Assembly: GCA_902799555.1 (NCBI GenBank)
Contig: CADCBB010000006.1
Span: 96,166-160,165, forward strand
DNA length: 64,000 bases
Source: an uncultured Bacteroidales bacterium
GTDB taxonomy: Bacteria; Bacteroidota; Bacteroidia; Bacteroidales; Paludibacteraceae
Direction: 5' to 3'
Part shown: one piece after another, positions 9,229-17,015 of the stretch
How the letters are laid out: every line of letters begins with the position of its first letter
Numbering within the stretch: position 1 is the first letter of the stretch
The notes under the pieces: generated by a model
Databases searched by the model: none
Seen by the model: only the letters and a program-made list of their open reading frames with translations
Told to the model about the DNA's origin: nothing
Translations under genes and position numbers: made by a program

Positions 9229-11817
9229 TTATTCTTGATTTTCGTTAATATTTTCATCATTTGCATCATTCTCACCATTCAGCGAAGCGTCACCATTCTC
9301 TTCCTCCTCTTTGGGAACGATACAACCGCTCATGAGGGTGTCATTCCGTTTCTGGAGCTCGATCAGTTTAACACCTTGTGCAGCACGACCGGTCTGACGG
9401 ATGGTCGAGATATCCATACGGATAGCCGTTCCGGCTTTGGTGATGAGCATCAAGTCGTCCGCATCGGTAACAGCGTGAATACCAATGAGTTGACCGGTTT
9501 TCTCGGTGATCTCGATAGTCTTAACACCCTTACCGCCACGGTTCGTCACACGGTAGATCGCGTTGCCTTCCTCATCATCGAGTGCCGTACGTTTACCGAA
9601 TCCGTTCTCCGAGATTACAAGGATCGTCTTGTCTGTACCCTTCTCTACACAAACCGTGCCAATGACGCGATCTTGTCCGTCTTCTTCGAGGGTGATGGCC
9701 TTCACGCCGGTTGCACCACGACCCATCGGACGTACGCCACCTTCGTTGAAGCGGCAAACCTTACCGTTATACGAAGCTACGAGCATCTCGCTCTGTCCGT
9801 CGGTCAGCGTAACACCGATCAGCTCGTCTCCTTCACGCAGACCAAGGGCGATGATACCGTTCGCACGCGGACGGCTGTAAGCCTCCAGCGTGGTCTTCTT
9901 CATCAAACCGTTCTTGGTCACGAAGATCAGGTAGTGGTTCTCAATATACTCTTGATCCGTGAGACCCTTGACATTGATACAGGTACGTACCTTATCGCCT
10001 GTCTGGAGGTTAATCATATTCTGGATCGCACGACCCTTCGATTGCTTGTTACCCTCCGGCAACTCATATACCTTGAGCCAGTAGAGACGGCCCATCTCGG
10101 TGAAGAACATCATCGTCGAGTGCATCGAAGCCTGGTGAACATACTCAATGAAGTCCTGATCACGGGCACTGGATGCTTTCGATCCTACACCACCACGGGT
10201 CTGCTGACGGAAGTCAGCCAGCGGCGTACGTTTGATATAACCGAGGTGCGAGATGGTGATGATCATATCGTCATCGGCATACATATCTTCCGGGTTGAAC
10301 TCGGTCGCCATCTTGACGATCTGCGTACGACGCTCGTCACCGTATTTCTCTTTAATCTCAATGAGCTCGGTATTGATCACATCATAACGCATCTCTTCAC
10401 TGGCAAGCAGCTCGTTGAGGTGCGCAATAAGCTTCTCGATCTCTTCGTACTCTGCTTTCAACTCATCGATACGCAAGCCGGTCAACGAACTCAGACGCAT
10501 ATCCACGATCGCTTTCGATTGCAGGTTATCAAGGTTGAAGCGTTGCTCGAGGTTCGCCTGTGCATCGGCCGGTGTACGGCTGGCACGGATGATACGAACG
10601 ACCTCGTCGATATTATCTACGGCGATGATCAAGCCCTCCAAGATATGCGCTTTCTCTTCAGCTTTCTTGAGCTCGAACTTCGTACGGCGTGTTACCACAT
10701 CCATACGGTGCTCAATGAAATTACCGATGAGCTGCTTGAGGTTCAAGAGCATCGGACGGCCTTTGACGAGGGCAATGCTGTTTACCGCAAAGCTCGACTG
10801 CAGTGCCGTGAACTTATAGAGTTTGTTGAGCACAACCTGTGCGTTCGCATCACGCTTCACATCGATCACGATGCGGATATCGCGCTTGGAGTGGTCTTGA
10901 ATATCAGAGATGCCTTCTATCTTCTTGTCGTTCGCCAGTTCAGCGATAGCCTTAACGAGCTCGTTCTTCACCACACCGTACGGCAGCTCGGTGATCACGA
11001 TACGCTCACGACCGTTGTCGTCGGTCTCGATATCCGCATTCGAACGGATGATAACACGACCACGACCGGTCTCATACGCGTCTTTCACACCCTGATAGCC
11101 GTAGATCGTACCGCCTGTCGGGAAATCCGGTGCCTTGATATGCTCCATTAAATCTTCGACTGTGATCTCCTCCACAAACTCGTCATGCATGCGTGCGACG
11201 ATATTCTTAATGAACGCGCAGCATCCGTCAATGACTTCCGAGAGGTTATGCGTCGGCATGTTGGTCGCCATACCTACGGCGATACCGCTGGCACCGTTCA
11301 CGAGCAAGTTCGGGAAACGGCAAGGCAGCACGGTCGGCTCCTTGAGCGAATCGTCGAAGTTATTCTGCATATCCACGGTATCTTTCTCGATATCGCGCAG
11401 CATCTCTTCGGCGAGTTTGGACAGACGTGCCTCGGTATAACGCATAGCAGCGGCACCGTCACCGTCGACCGAGCCGAAGTTACCTTGTCCGTCTACGAGG
11501 CAATAACGCATTGCCCAGGGTTGCGCCATACGCACGAGCGTACCATAGATAGATGAATCACCATGCGGGTGATATTTACCCATTACCTCACCGACGATAC
11601 GTGCAGATTTCTTGGTCGGCTTGTCGGAGGTGTTGCCCAACTCGTTCATACCGAAGAGCACACGGCGGTGAACAGGCTTAAAACCATCGCGCACATCAGG
11701 CAGCGCACGACTTACGATGACCGACATCGAATAGTCGATGTAGGAGGACTTCATTTCCTCGTCAATCTTCACCGGAATGATGTGGTCATTTTGAATAATT
11801 TCGTTGTTTTCTTCCAT
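9229..11817 (-). CDS. gyrA: DNA gyrase subunit A
   Basis: 862 aa. The breakage-reunion domain has DVRDGFKPVHRR, the QRDR (YHPHGDSSIYGTLVRMAQPW) and the catalytic Tyr in AAMRYTEARLS. The C-terminal pinwheel blades follow from about residue 510, and the protein ends in a low-complexity acidic tail. The GyrA box is degenerate (QTRGGVG rather than QRRGGKG). The residue matching E. coli Asp87 is Gly; that matching Ser83 is Ser. The tail (GENDANDENINENQE) is encoded by a 9-bp repeat island. It is the first gene of the long minus-strand unit. Confidence 0.97.
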   Translation of the reverse strand: MEENNEIIQNDHIIPVKIDEEMKSSYIDYSMSVIVSRALPDVRDGFKPVHRRVLFGMNELGNTSDKPTKKSARIVGEVMGKYHPHGDSSIYGTLVRMAQPWAMRYCLVDGQGNFGSVDGDGAAAMRYTEARLSKLAEEMLRDIEKDTVDMQNNFDDSLKEPTVLPCRFPNLLVNGASGIAVGMATNMPTHNLSEVIDGCCAFIKNIVARMHDEFVEEITVEDLMEHIKAPDFPTGGTIYGYQGVKDAYETGRGRVIIRSNADIETDDNGRERIVITELPYGVVKNELVKAIAELANDKKIEGISDIQDHSKRDIRIVIDVKRDANAQVVLNKLYKFTALQSSFAVNSIALVKGRPMLLNLKQLIGNFIEHRMDVVTRRTKFELKKAEEKAHILEGLIIAVDNIDEVVRIIRASRTPADAQANLEQRFNLDNLQSKAIVDMRLSSLTGLRIDELKAEYEEIEKLIAHLNELLASEEMRYDVINTELIEIKEKYGDERRTQIVKMATEFNPEDMYADDDMIITISHLGYIKRTPLADFRQQTRGGVGSKASSARDQDFIEYVHQASMHSTMMFFTEMGRLYWLKVYELPEGNKQSKGRAIQNMINLQTGDKVRTCINVKGLTDQEYIENHYLIFVTKNGLMKKTTLEAYSRPRANGIIALGLREGDELIGVTLTDGQSEMLVASYNGKVCRFNEGGVRPMGRGATGVKAITLEEDGQDRVIGTVCVEKGTDKTILVISENGFGKRTALDDEEGNAIYRVTNRGGKGVKTIEITEKTGQLIGIHAVTDADDLMLITKAGTAIRMDISTIRQTGRAAQGVKLIELQKRNDTLMSGCIVPKEEEENGDASLNGENDANDENINENQE
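9250..9276. repeat. Short tandem repeat island, 3 x 9 bp, in gyrA tail
   Basis: Nonamers ATTTTCATC, ATTTGCATC, ATTCTCACC on the plus strand. It encodes the acidic Asn/Asp/Glu tail. The same nonamer (ATTTGCATC) recurs at 61058-61083 inside pdxA. Confidence 0.75.
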
Positions 11818-11841
11818 ATTATTTTATTTTAATAAAATCTT

Positions 11842-11873
11842 CGTAATTTCGTCATGACGTCATCGCGTCAAAA
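11842..11873. repeat. Short tandem repeat island, 4 x 8 bp, in gyrA 5' leader
   Basis: Octamers CGTAATTT, CGTCATGA, CGTCATCG, CGTCAAAA lie between the gyrA -7 box and its start codon, so they are transcribed in the 5' leader. The same CGTCATnn family recurs at 33695-33730. Confidence 0.75.
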
Positions 11874-11881
11874 AAATCGCG

Positions 11882-11913
11882 CAAAGTTACTATTTTTTTT
11901 TGAATTGTGCAAA
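11882..11913 (-). promoter_or_regulatory. gyrA promoter (-33 TTTG, 20 nt, -7 TAACTTTG)
   Basis: On the minus strand TTTG (11913-11910) is followed by exactly 20 nt and TAACTTTG (11889-11882). This matches the Bacteroidota primary sigma consensus. The spacer contains a long A tract. Confidence 0.85.
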
Positions 11914-12046
11914 TTTTTTAGCCATTTTTTTGCATTTTAATGCATTTTGTGTCATTTTTCGAGGGGATGTCGATAAATTTGCCTAAATCGCTTAGAACGG
12001 CTATAAACGCCATTTAATGGGATGAACATTATTTTTATGAAAAATC

Positions 12047-12077
12047 TTGCCTATGTCGAAAAAAAGTTGTACCTTTG
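12047..12077 (+). promoter_or_regulatory. Promoter of the 12105 gene
   Basis: TTG at 12047-12049, a 20-nt spacer, and TACCTTTG at 12070-12077. This places transcription start near 12084 and argues against the TTG start codon at 12075. Confidence 0.8.
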
Positions 12078-12104
12078 CAGCCAAAATCGGTAAAGTATCA
12101 TTTT

Positions 12105-13211
12105 ATGTGGCCAAAATTCGCTCTCTACCCGGAATATTGGGTGAAAATTTCGGACGGATACGCCAAAGGTTTGCATTACCTGGGCGACTTAACCAACGGC
12201 TATTGTCGTCCGTTCGGCATGGGTATTTTGGAATTGAAGAAGAACACCTATTATGTGGGGGAGTTTCAGAACGGTCAAGCCTATGGACGCGGATTTATGC
12301 TAAAGCACAAGAAATGGACGGAGTTGAAGAAATATACCGTGCAGGGTACCTACGAAGAAGTCATGGCGACGGCAGAGTTCGACAGCTGCGGGCGGGTCAT
12401 TCATTGCGAACCGGTCTATCACACCAAAGAGATCGAAGAGACGATGGAGAGCATGACGATGTCCGACGACGGCATGTGGTCGCAGGGTAAGTTTCACCAC
12501 CCGATACCAACTAATATCTTGCAATCGAACGAATGGTCGGAGGCCATGGTCGGCTACAGCATCATGGATGTGTACCGGAAGAGCGGAAGTCTCTCTCCGC
12601 GCTACACGACGGCTTTGCTCAGCCAACGGGAAGAAGACGGAAGTCTGAAACTGGAGAATTACTGTTATTGCACGGTCTATGACAATTTGAGCCTGCTGGT
12701 ACTGTCCAATAGCGGCGCGCCTTTCCGGCTGGAGGTAGGCAAAGAGCATGTGATCTACGACCCAAGCACGAACGATTCCGGCGATGAACGGATGTTCACC
12801 TTCACGCTCGGCAAGGACTACAAACGCTATATCGACCTGCAACGCAAAGAATGGAAAGCGAATCGCATGGTGCGTCCGTGGGCGATGGAGACGGAGCACC
12901 TCTACACGCGTGCTTTGGCTTCGCTCGTCTTCACCTGCGATATGAAGTACCGACCGGAAAGCAAGGAATACACGGCGGCTATTCTCCAGGCTATGCCGGA
13001 AGCGCGTTTGGTAGAAGACCGTAAGGACGGCACGCAGGTCCTTGCCCTACCCGATGACACCTGGACGATCTGTCCGCTTAATGACCATACCTGGCTTTAC
13101 AGTCCGAAGACCACCGAACGGATTCGTATCACCGGCCGCAATCCAGAAGAAATCGCATCTATCGCCGCACAGGCACACGAAATATGGAAATATATAAACG
13201 ACTCCTTATAA
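12105..13211 (+). CDS. Hypothetical protein with MORN-like N-terminal repeats
   Basis: 368 aa from the ATG at 12105 (MWPKFALYPEYW). The frame extends upstream to a TTG at 12075, but that lies within the -7 promoter box. Residues 15-75 contain glycine/aromatic repeats resembling MORN motifs (YLGDLTNGYCRPFGMGILEL, YYVGEFQNGQAYGRGFML). The rest has no recognised domain and no signal peptide, so it is probably cytoplasmic. It overlaps the next gene by 28 nt, suggesting co-translation. Function unknown. Confidence 0.75.
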   Translation: MWPKFALYPEYWVKISDGYAKGLHYLGDLTNGYCRPFGMGILELKKNTYYVGEFQNGQAYGRGFMLKHKKWTELKKYTVQGTYEEVMATAEFDSCGRVIHCEPVYHTKEIEETMESMTMSDDGMWSQGKFHHPIPTNILQSNEWSEAMVGYSIMDVYRKSGSLSPRYTTALLSQREEDGSLKLENYCYCTVYDNLSLLVLSNSGAPFRLEVGKEHVIYDPSTNDSGDERMFTFTLGKDYKRYIDLQRKEWKANRMVRPWAMETEHLYTRALASLVFTCDMKYRPESKEYTAAILQAMPEARLVEDRKDGTQVLALPDDTWTICPLNDHTWLYSPKTTERIRITGRNPEEIASIAAQAHEIWKYINDSL

Positions 13212-14503
13212 TCCTTTCACTTTTCACTTTTCACTTTTCACTATGTTGTGCAACAACATATTCTGGTCGCGTGGTCGATGAGCAAGGCGCGCCGATAGCC
13301 TATGCGACGGTCTATCCGGAGATAGCGCCGGAATGGGGCACTGCGACCAATGGAGAGGGTTATTTCTCGTTTGAAGCGAACCTCACGCCGGAGATGAAGA
13401 TCATCATCTCTTTTATCGGCTATGAGAAATTGACCATTAAGGCGCAAGATATATTCGTTTCAGATGATACGATTCCTTCCTCCTTTCAACTTTCTACTTT
13501 CACCTTACGTGAGCAGCCGATTGCTTTGCAGGAGACCGTTATTGCCGCCAAAGCCAACAAGCAGCACAATAAACGCAAGCAGATGGCGGCATTGCTGCAT
13601 GCGGTGTATGTGAAGCTGGAAGAGGAGTTTCCCGATGAGAACATGCGCTATCAGATCGTGAGCGATGTGCGCATGCAGAACGAGAACTATACCTGGGGCA
13701 TGGAGCAGATGATTGCGAATGTGGTCGTGCTGCCGGAACAAGGCCATCAGGGACGCGATTCGGTACAGTTCCAGGGACGGTACTGCAAGCGGTTCTTTAA
13801 TGCTGGCAAACGCGCCCAGGCCGATTCGATCATGGCGAGCGAGACACTCGAACATCTCGAAAAGAAGAACGCACACAAAGGCAAGTCGGCGAACATGCTT
13901 CGTCGCGCCGTCAATGCCGTGGATAGCGGTGTTGTGGTACATGCCGCCCTCTTTGGGTTGGGTAACATGCGCTATGATTTCGAACAGGCCATGACCGACA
14001 CGCGTCATTGGACCGTGACCAACGAATCGGAAGGCGAGACGGTACTTACCCATACGCAGAAAGTGAGCCGCTATCTGGGTTGCTTCCAGATGACGTTTCA
14101 ACGCCATTATATCGTCGATTCCTATACCTACGCCGTACGCCGTTTTTCCGAACATGCGGAAGTCAAAGTGGTCATTCCTTTCGGTATTAAACTGAACGCC
14201 GAACAGATGCAGTTACTCAATTTGCTGAATATGGATGAACAGCAGATTAACAAGTTCCGCTTGAAACGGCTGCAAGGATCGGTCGATCTCAACACGATCT
14301 ACCAACGCCAAAACGATCAGGTCTATACGCTGGAGAAAAACATGATCTGTGACATGCATATCGTCGGCTCCAAAAAGACCGAGATCCCCCTACTCTTCAA
14401 GACCACGCAACGCGTCACCGGCCTCGAGACCACCGACGTCCAGCCCCTCACCCGTTCCCAAATCACCCGTCGTGTCAAACGCGAGATCGTGGATATCTAT
14501 TAA
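13184..14503 (+). CDS. Exported protein with carboxypeptidase-like regulatory (CarboxypepD_reg) domain
   Basis: 439 aa. The signal peptide region is [20 protein letters not shown]. Residues 25-120 form a CarboxypepD_reg-like beta-sandwich (YSGRVVDEQGAPIAYATVYP, GTATNGEGYFSF, IISFIGYEKLTI). This is the module found at the N-terminus of many Bacteroidota outer membrane proteins. The remaining 320 residues are unassigned and lack a TonB plug, so this is not a TonB receptor. The h-region of the signal peptide is encoded by four perfect TTTCACT heptamers, an unusual origin for a secretion signal. Confidence 0.8.
   Translation: MEIYKRLLIILSLFTFHFSLCCATTYSGRVVDEQGAPIAYATVYPEIAPEWGTATNGEGYFSFEANLTPEMKIIISFIGYEKLTIKAQDIFVSDDTIPSSFQLSTFTLREQPIALQETVIAAKANKQHNKRKQMAALLHAVYVKLEEEFPDENMRYQIVSDVRMQNENYTWGMEQMIANVVVLPEQGHQGRDSVQFQGRYCKRFFNAGKRAQADSIMASETLEHLEKKNAHKGKSANMLRRAVNAVDSGVVVHAALFGLGNMRYDFEQAMTDTRHWTVTNESEGETVLTHTQKVSRYLGCFQMTFQRHYIVDSYTYAVRRFSEHAEVKVVIPFGIKLNAEQMQLLNLLNMDEQQINKFRLKRLQGSVDLNTIYQRQNDQVYTLEKNMICDMHIVGSKKTEIPLLFKTTQRVTGLETTDVQPLTRSQITRRVKREIVDIY
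13215..13242. repeat. Short tandem repeat island, 4 perfect TTTCACT heptamers, in signal peptide
   Basis: Four exact copies of TTTCACT within the first 60 bp of the 13184 gene. They encode the hydrophobic SLFTFHFSL part of the signal peptide. Confidence 0.9.
13483..13503. repeat. Short tandem repeat island, 3 x 7 bp
   Basis: CTTTCAA, CTTTCTA, CTTTCAC inside the 13184 gene, encoding FQLSTFTL just after the CarboxypepD_reg domain. Confidence 0.6.
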
Positions 14504-14631
14504 ACAGAAACCCACCTTCGTTGTATATTTAAAATATTTTTTGTATCTTTGCACCCGAATTAAAAATCCCCGTTCTCATATTTTCGAGCCCCAAAAGGAT
14601 CCAAATCAGAGGCGGAAACAAGGCTTGTTCT

Positions 14632-14673
14632 ATGCGTCCTAGACCATACATATTATTGCAAACATATAAATAA
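14632..14673 (+). CDS. Putative 13-codon leader peptide in element copy A
   Basis: ATG to TAA, giving MRPRPYILLQTYK. Copy B has a frame of the same length at the same place (MHPRPYLFLIAHK). Length, start, stop and the PRPY core are kept, although the second half differs at several bases. Expression is not shown. Confidence 0.4.
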   Translation: MRPRPYILLQTYK

Positions 14674-14698
14674 CATATATACAACGATTTAAACACAC

Positions 14699-14777
14699 AT
14701 GTCACGGCACTAAAAAACACGCATTCAGATGGGTTTAAGCGGCATTATCGCCGCACCTTCCTCTCGTCCTCTCTCGA
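14699..14777 (+). pseudogene. Remnant of the element's 200-aa protein gene (copy A)
   Basis: The start ATG and next three codons match copy B, but codon 5 is TAA (CAC TAA against CAC TTA in copy B). Codons 18 to about 191 are deleted, and the equivalent of the native stop is CGA. It is therefore disrupted three ways. Confidence 0.8.
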
Positions 14778-14842
14778 CGAGTCCTTCATTCTCCGGCCCA
14801 CCGCTCCCTTTTCAGGCTAATTAGATGATTTTTCTTAAAATA

Positions 14843-14874
14843 TTTGCATATCTGCAAAAAAAGCAGTAATTTTG
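14843..14874 (+). promoter_or_regulatory. mtaB promoter
   Basis: TTTG at 14843-14846, a 20-nt spacer, TAATTTTG at 14867-14874. The -33 box lies in a dyad TTTGCATATCTGCAAA and belongs to the end of the repeated element. The ATG follows 9 nt after the -7 box, giving a very short leader. Confidence 0.85.
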
Positions 14875-14883
14875 CAGGCGATT

Positions 14884-16155
14884 ATGAAGATAGCATTTAC
14901 CACATTAGGGTGCAAGTTGAATTTTGCGGAGTCGAGTGCGCTGGGAAAAGCGCTGATAGAACGCGGGCACACGAAGGCAAAGCAAGGGGAAGAAGCAGAT
15001 ATATGCATCATCAATACCTGCACAGTGACCGACGCAGCCGATCATAAAGACCGGCAAATGATTCATCGTATCCGTCGGCAGAACCCGAAGGCTATCCTCA
15101 TTGTGACGGGCTGCTACGCGCAGTTAAAACCCGGTGAAATCGCACAGATTGAGGGGGTTGATTATGTGCTGGGGCAGGATGAGAAGTTCAATCTTCCCGA
15201 TTTCATCGAGAAAATTGAGAAATCAGAATTCAGCCATCAGCATTCAGATATTTTCATCTCTCCGATTCGGGAAGTGGAGGATTTTCATGGGGCGTACAGC
15301 AAGGATGACCGGACGCGATGTTTCCTCAAGGTGCAGGACGGCTGTAACTATTTCTGCAGTTATTGCACGATCCCCTTGGCACGCGGTAAGAGCCGTAATC
15401 CCTCGATCGCATCGCTGGTAGCGCAGGCACAAGAGGCGCTCAACGGCGGAGCAAAGGAGATCATCCTGAGCGGCGTGAACATCGGCGATTTCGGACGAAG
15501 TACCGGCGAGCACTTTATTGATCTGCTGCGCGCCTTAGACGCTTTAGACGGGGATTATCGTATACGTATCAGCAGTTGTGAGCCGAACCTGCTGAGCGAT
15601 GAGATCATAGATTTTGTGGCAGGCAGTACGCATTTTGCGCCGCATTTTCATATTCCTTTGCAGAGCGGCAGTAACGCGGTACTGAAGATCATGGGTAGGC
15701 GTTATACGCGGGAGCTGTTTGCCGAACGGGTAGCGCATATCAAGTCCGTGATGCCGCATGCATTTATCGGCGTCGATTGTATGGTAGGCGTACGCGGCGA
15801 GACGACGGAGTGCTGGGCGGATTATGTCGATTTCATCGAACAATTACCGGTGAGTCAGCTGCATGTATTCACCTATTCGGAGCGCGCCAACACGCGGATG
15901 CTGGAGATGGATCTGTATGTCGTGCCGCAGAAAGAGCGTGAACGGCGCAGTAAGCAGCTCCATGCCATCAGCGCCCAAAAGACGGAGGCATTCTATAAAG
16001 AACACGAAGGCTATCAAGCCCTCGTGCTTTGGGAGTCCTCGAAAAAAGACGGACTTATGTACGGATTCACCGAGAATTATATCAAAGTCTCATGTCCGTA
16101 CGATCGCGCTAAAGTGAACACGTTTGAGCGCATAACTGTGCCGCCTCTACATTAG
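14884..16155 (+). CDS. mtaB: tRNA t6A37 methylthiotransferase MtaB
   Basis: 423 aa from the ATG at 14884 (MKIAFTTLGCKLNFAESSAL). The longer frame starts at a TTG inside the promoter and is rejected. It has an N-terminal UPF0004 cluster-binding domain (GCKLNFAE, INTCTVT, TGCYAQ) and the radical SAM motif CNYFCSYC (CxxxCxxC) near residue 150. A C-terminal TRAM-like region follows (from about 365, YQALVLWESSKKDG). It adds a methylthio group to N6-threonylcarbamoyladenosine at tRNA position 37. The 3' end overlaps the convergent 16109 gene by 47 nt. A heptamer repeat island encodes residues about 113-121. Confidence 0.93.
   Translation: MKIAFTTLGCKLNFAESSALGKALIERGHTKAKQGEEADICIINTCTVTDAADHKDRQMIHRIRRQNPKAILIVTGCYAQLKPGEIAQIEGVDYVLGQDEKFNLPDFIEKIEKSEFSHQHSDIFISPIREVEDFHGAYSKDDRTRCFLKVQDGCNYFCSYCTIPLARGKSRNPSIASLVAQAQEALNGGAKEIILSGVNIGDFGRSTGEHFIDLLRALDALDGDYRIRISSCEPNLLSDEIIDFVAGSTHFAPHFHIPLQSGSNAVLKIMGRRYTRELFAERVAHIKSVMPHAFIGVDCMVGVRGETTECWADYVDFIEQLPVSQLHVFTYSERANTRMLEMDLYVVPQKERERRSKQLHAISAQKTEAFYKEHEGYQALVLWESSKKDGLMYGFTENYIKVSCPYDRAKVNTFERITVPPLH
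15220..15247. repeat. Short tandem repeat island, 4 x 7 bp, in mtaB
   Basis: AAATCAG, AATTCAG, CCATCAG, CATTCAG. It encodes KSEFSHQHS in the linker between the UPF0004 and radical SAM domains. Confidence 0.7.
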
Positions 16156-16984
16156 GCAAACATTCTAACTCATAGACCGGACAGGTTTCTAACAATGCCG
16201 CTATCGACTCATAGATAGCATCCATCGATTCGGGTAAGATCTTGAGTCCGCTCACCGAAGCGAGAATATACGGATACGCTTGCGTCATACGCAGGCGTGT
16301 TATTTTATTCTCAGGCGCTTGGGCGAGTTGTACGAGTGCACCGACGGCGGCGCTCTCGTTCTTATAACACGGTGTCTTACCGCTCCAAGGCGTACCATAG
16401 ACCCGCACGGAGCCATCGGCGAATATCCGTACTGCCGGGTTGTCATCATTGAGCAGCCATGCATCGTCGAAGGCTTGCAGCCATTGACGGGAATGCGTAC
16501 TCTTGCCGGTACCCGAATGACCGAGGAACATATAACCTACTCCGTTCCGTACCGTGACCGACGAATGGAAAAGCAGCGTTTTCATCGCGACCGTACGGAA
16601 GGCATAGACCAGCATAGCGGCGTTATCGACCGCAAAACGGAAATAGTTCGGATCGGTATAGACCTGCACTTCGCTCCAATTGGCGCTGCATTGCATCTTG
16701 CTCACCAGTTCGCCCTCTTTGGTCACCGACACGCCTAAGAGCCATTCGCCTTGGTCATTCTTAGACATCTCGATACGCGGCATATCGTCATCCGAGGTGT
16801 CGGTATAGACGTGCGTCCAGGCTTGGTTTTCCGGCATGGGGTGTTGGTGCACATGAATTATAAACACGTGACTTTCGCCGATTTGATCGGTGAGAAAGGG
16901 TGTATAATTTGACAGCAAGTCAAAAAGTTGCTCTTCAGCTTCGATGGCAAACACGTGGTCGCCGACGAGATAATGATTTATCAT
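16109..16984 (-). CDS. HprK/PEPCK-fold ATP-binding protein (HPr kinase-like)
   Basis: 291 aa. A Walker A (FLGHSGTGKSTHSRQWL, near residue 155) and the downstream WLLNDDNPAVRI and VYGTPWSGKTPCYKN match the serine-kinase HprK C-terminal domain. The N-terminal 130 residues are beta-rich and unassigned. No HPr or PTS gene is nearby, so a role in carbon catabolite control is not supported. Proteins of this fold also occur in peptide-modification or PqqD-type contexts, but none are seen here. It follows addB by 31 nt and may be the last gene of that operon. Its 3' end overlaps mtaB on the opposite strand. Confidence 0.75.
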   Translation of the reverse strand: MINHYLVGDHVFAIEAEEQLFDLLSNYTPFLTDQIGESHVFIIHVHQHPMPENQAWTHVYTDTSDDDMPRIEMSKNDQGEWLLGVSVTKEGELVSKMQCSANWSEVQVYTDPNYFRFAVDNAAMLVYAFRTVAMKTLLFHSSVTVRNGVGYMFLGHSGTGKSTHSRQWLQAFDDAWLLNDDNPAVRIFADGSVRVYGTPWSGKTPCYKNESAAVGALVQLAQAPENKITRLRMTQAYPYILASVSGLKILPESMDAIYESIAALLETCPVYELECLPNVEAAQLCAQTCSL

Positions 16985-17015
16985 AATATTTACGATTTAT
17001 TTACGATTGAATGAT

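Larger units (their letters stand above)
14531..14851 (+). repeat. Repeated element, copy A (internally deleted, 321 bp)
   Basis: Aligns by eye with 33807-34650. The left 218 bp (to 14748) and the right 103 bp (from 14749) match closely. About 524 bp present in copy B (34024-34547) are missing. The shared right end stops at TTTGCATAT, which is the -33 box of the mtaB promoter. A TATCTTTG -7 box is kept at 14544-14551 with a TTG at 14521-14523 (20-nt spacing), so the leader may still be transcribed. The 14504-14883 interval between genes is occupied essentially by this element. Confidence 0.85.

Noticed and set aside
9235-11151. 638-codon open frame on the plus strand opposite gyrA
   Set aside because: It is entirely antisense to a textbook gyrA and has no recognisable domain; the long open frame follows from gyrA codon usage.
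13184-14503. TonB-dependent (SusC-like) receptor
   Set aside because: It shares only the N-terminal CarboxypepD_reg-like domain; there is no plug, TonB box or 600-residue barrel.
14529-14720. Minus-strand 63-codon frame conserved at 33789-33995
   Set aside because: It mirrors the conserved element leader on the opposite strand. Its conservation is explained by the leader, and it crosses the element's own promoter.
16987-17008. Additional repeat island (two 11-bp units) between the HprK-like gene and addB
   Set aside because: Only two copies of an AT-rich 11-mer, too weak to separate from chance.
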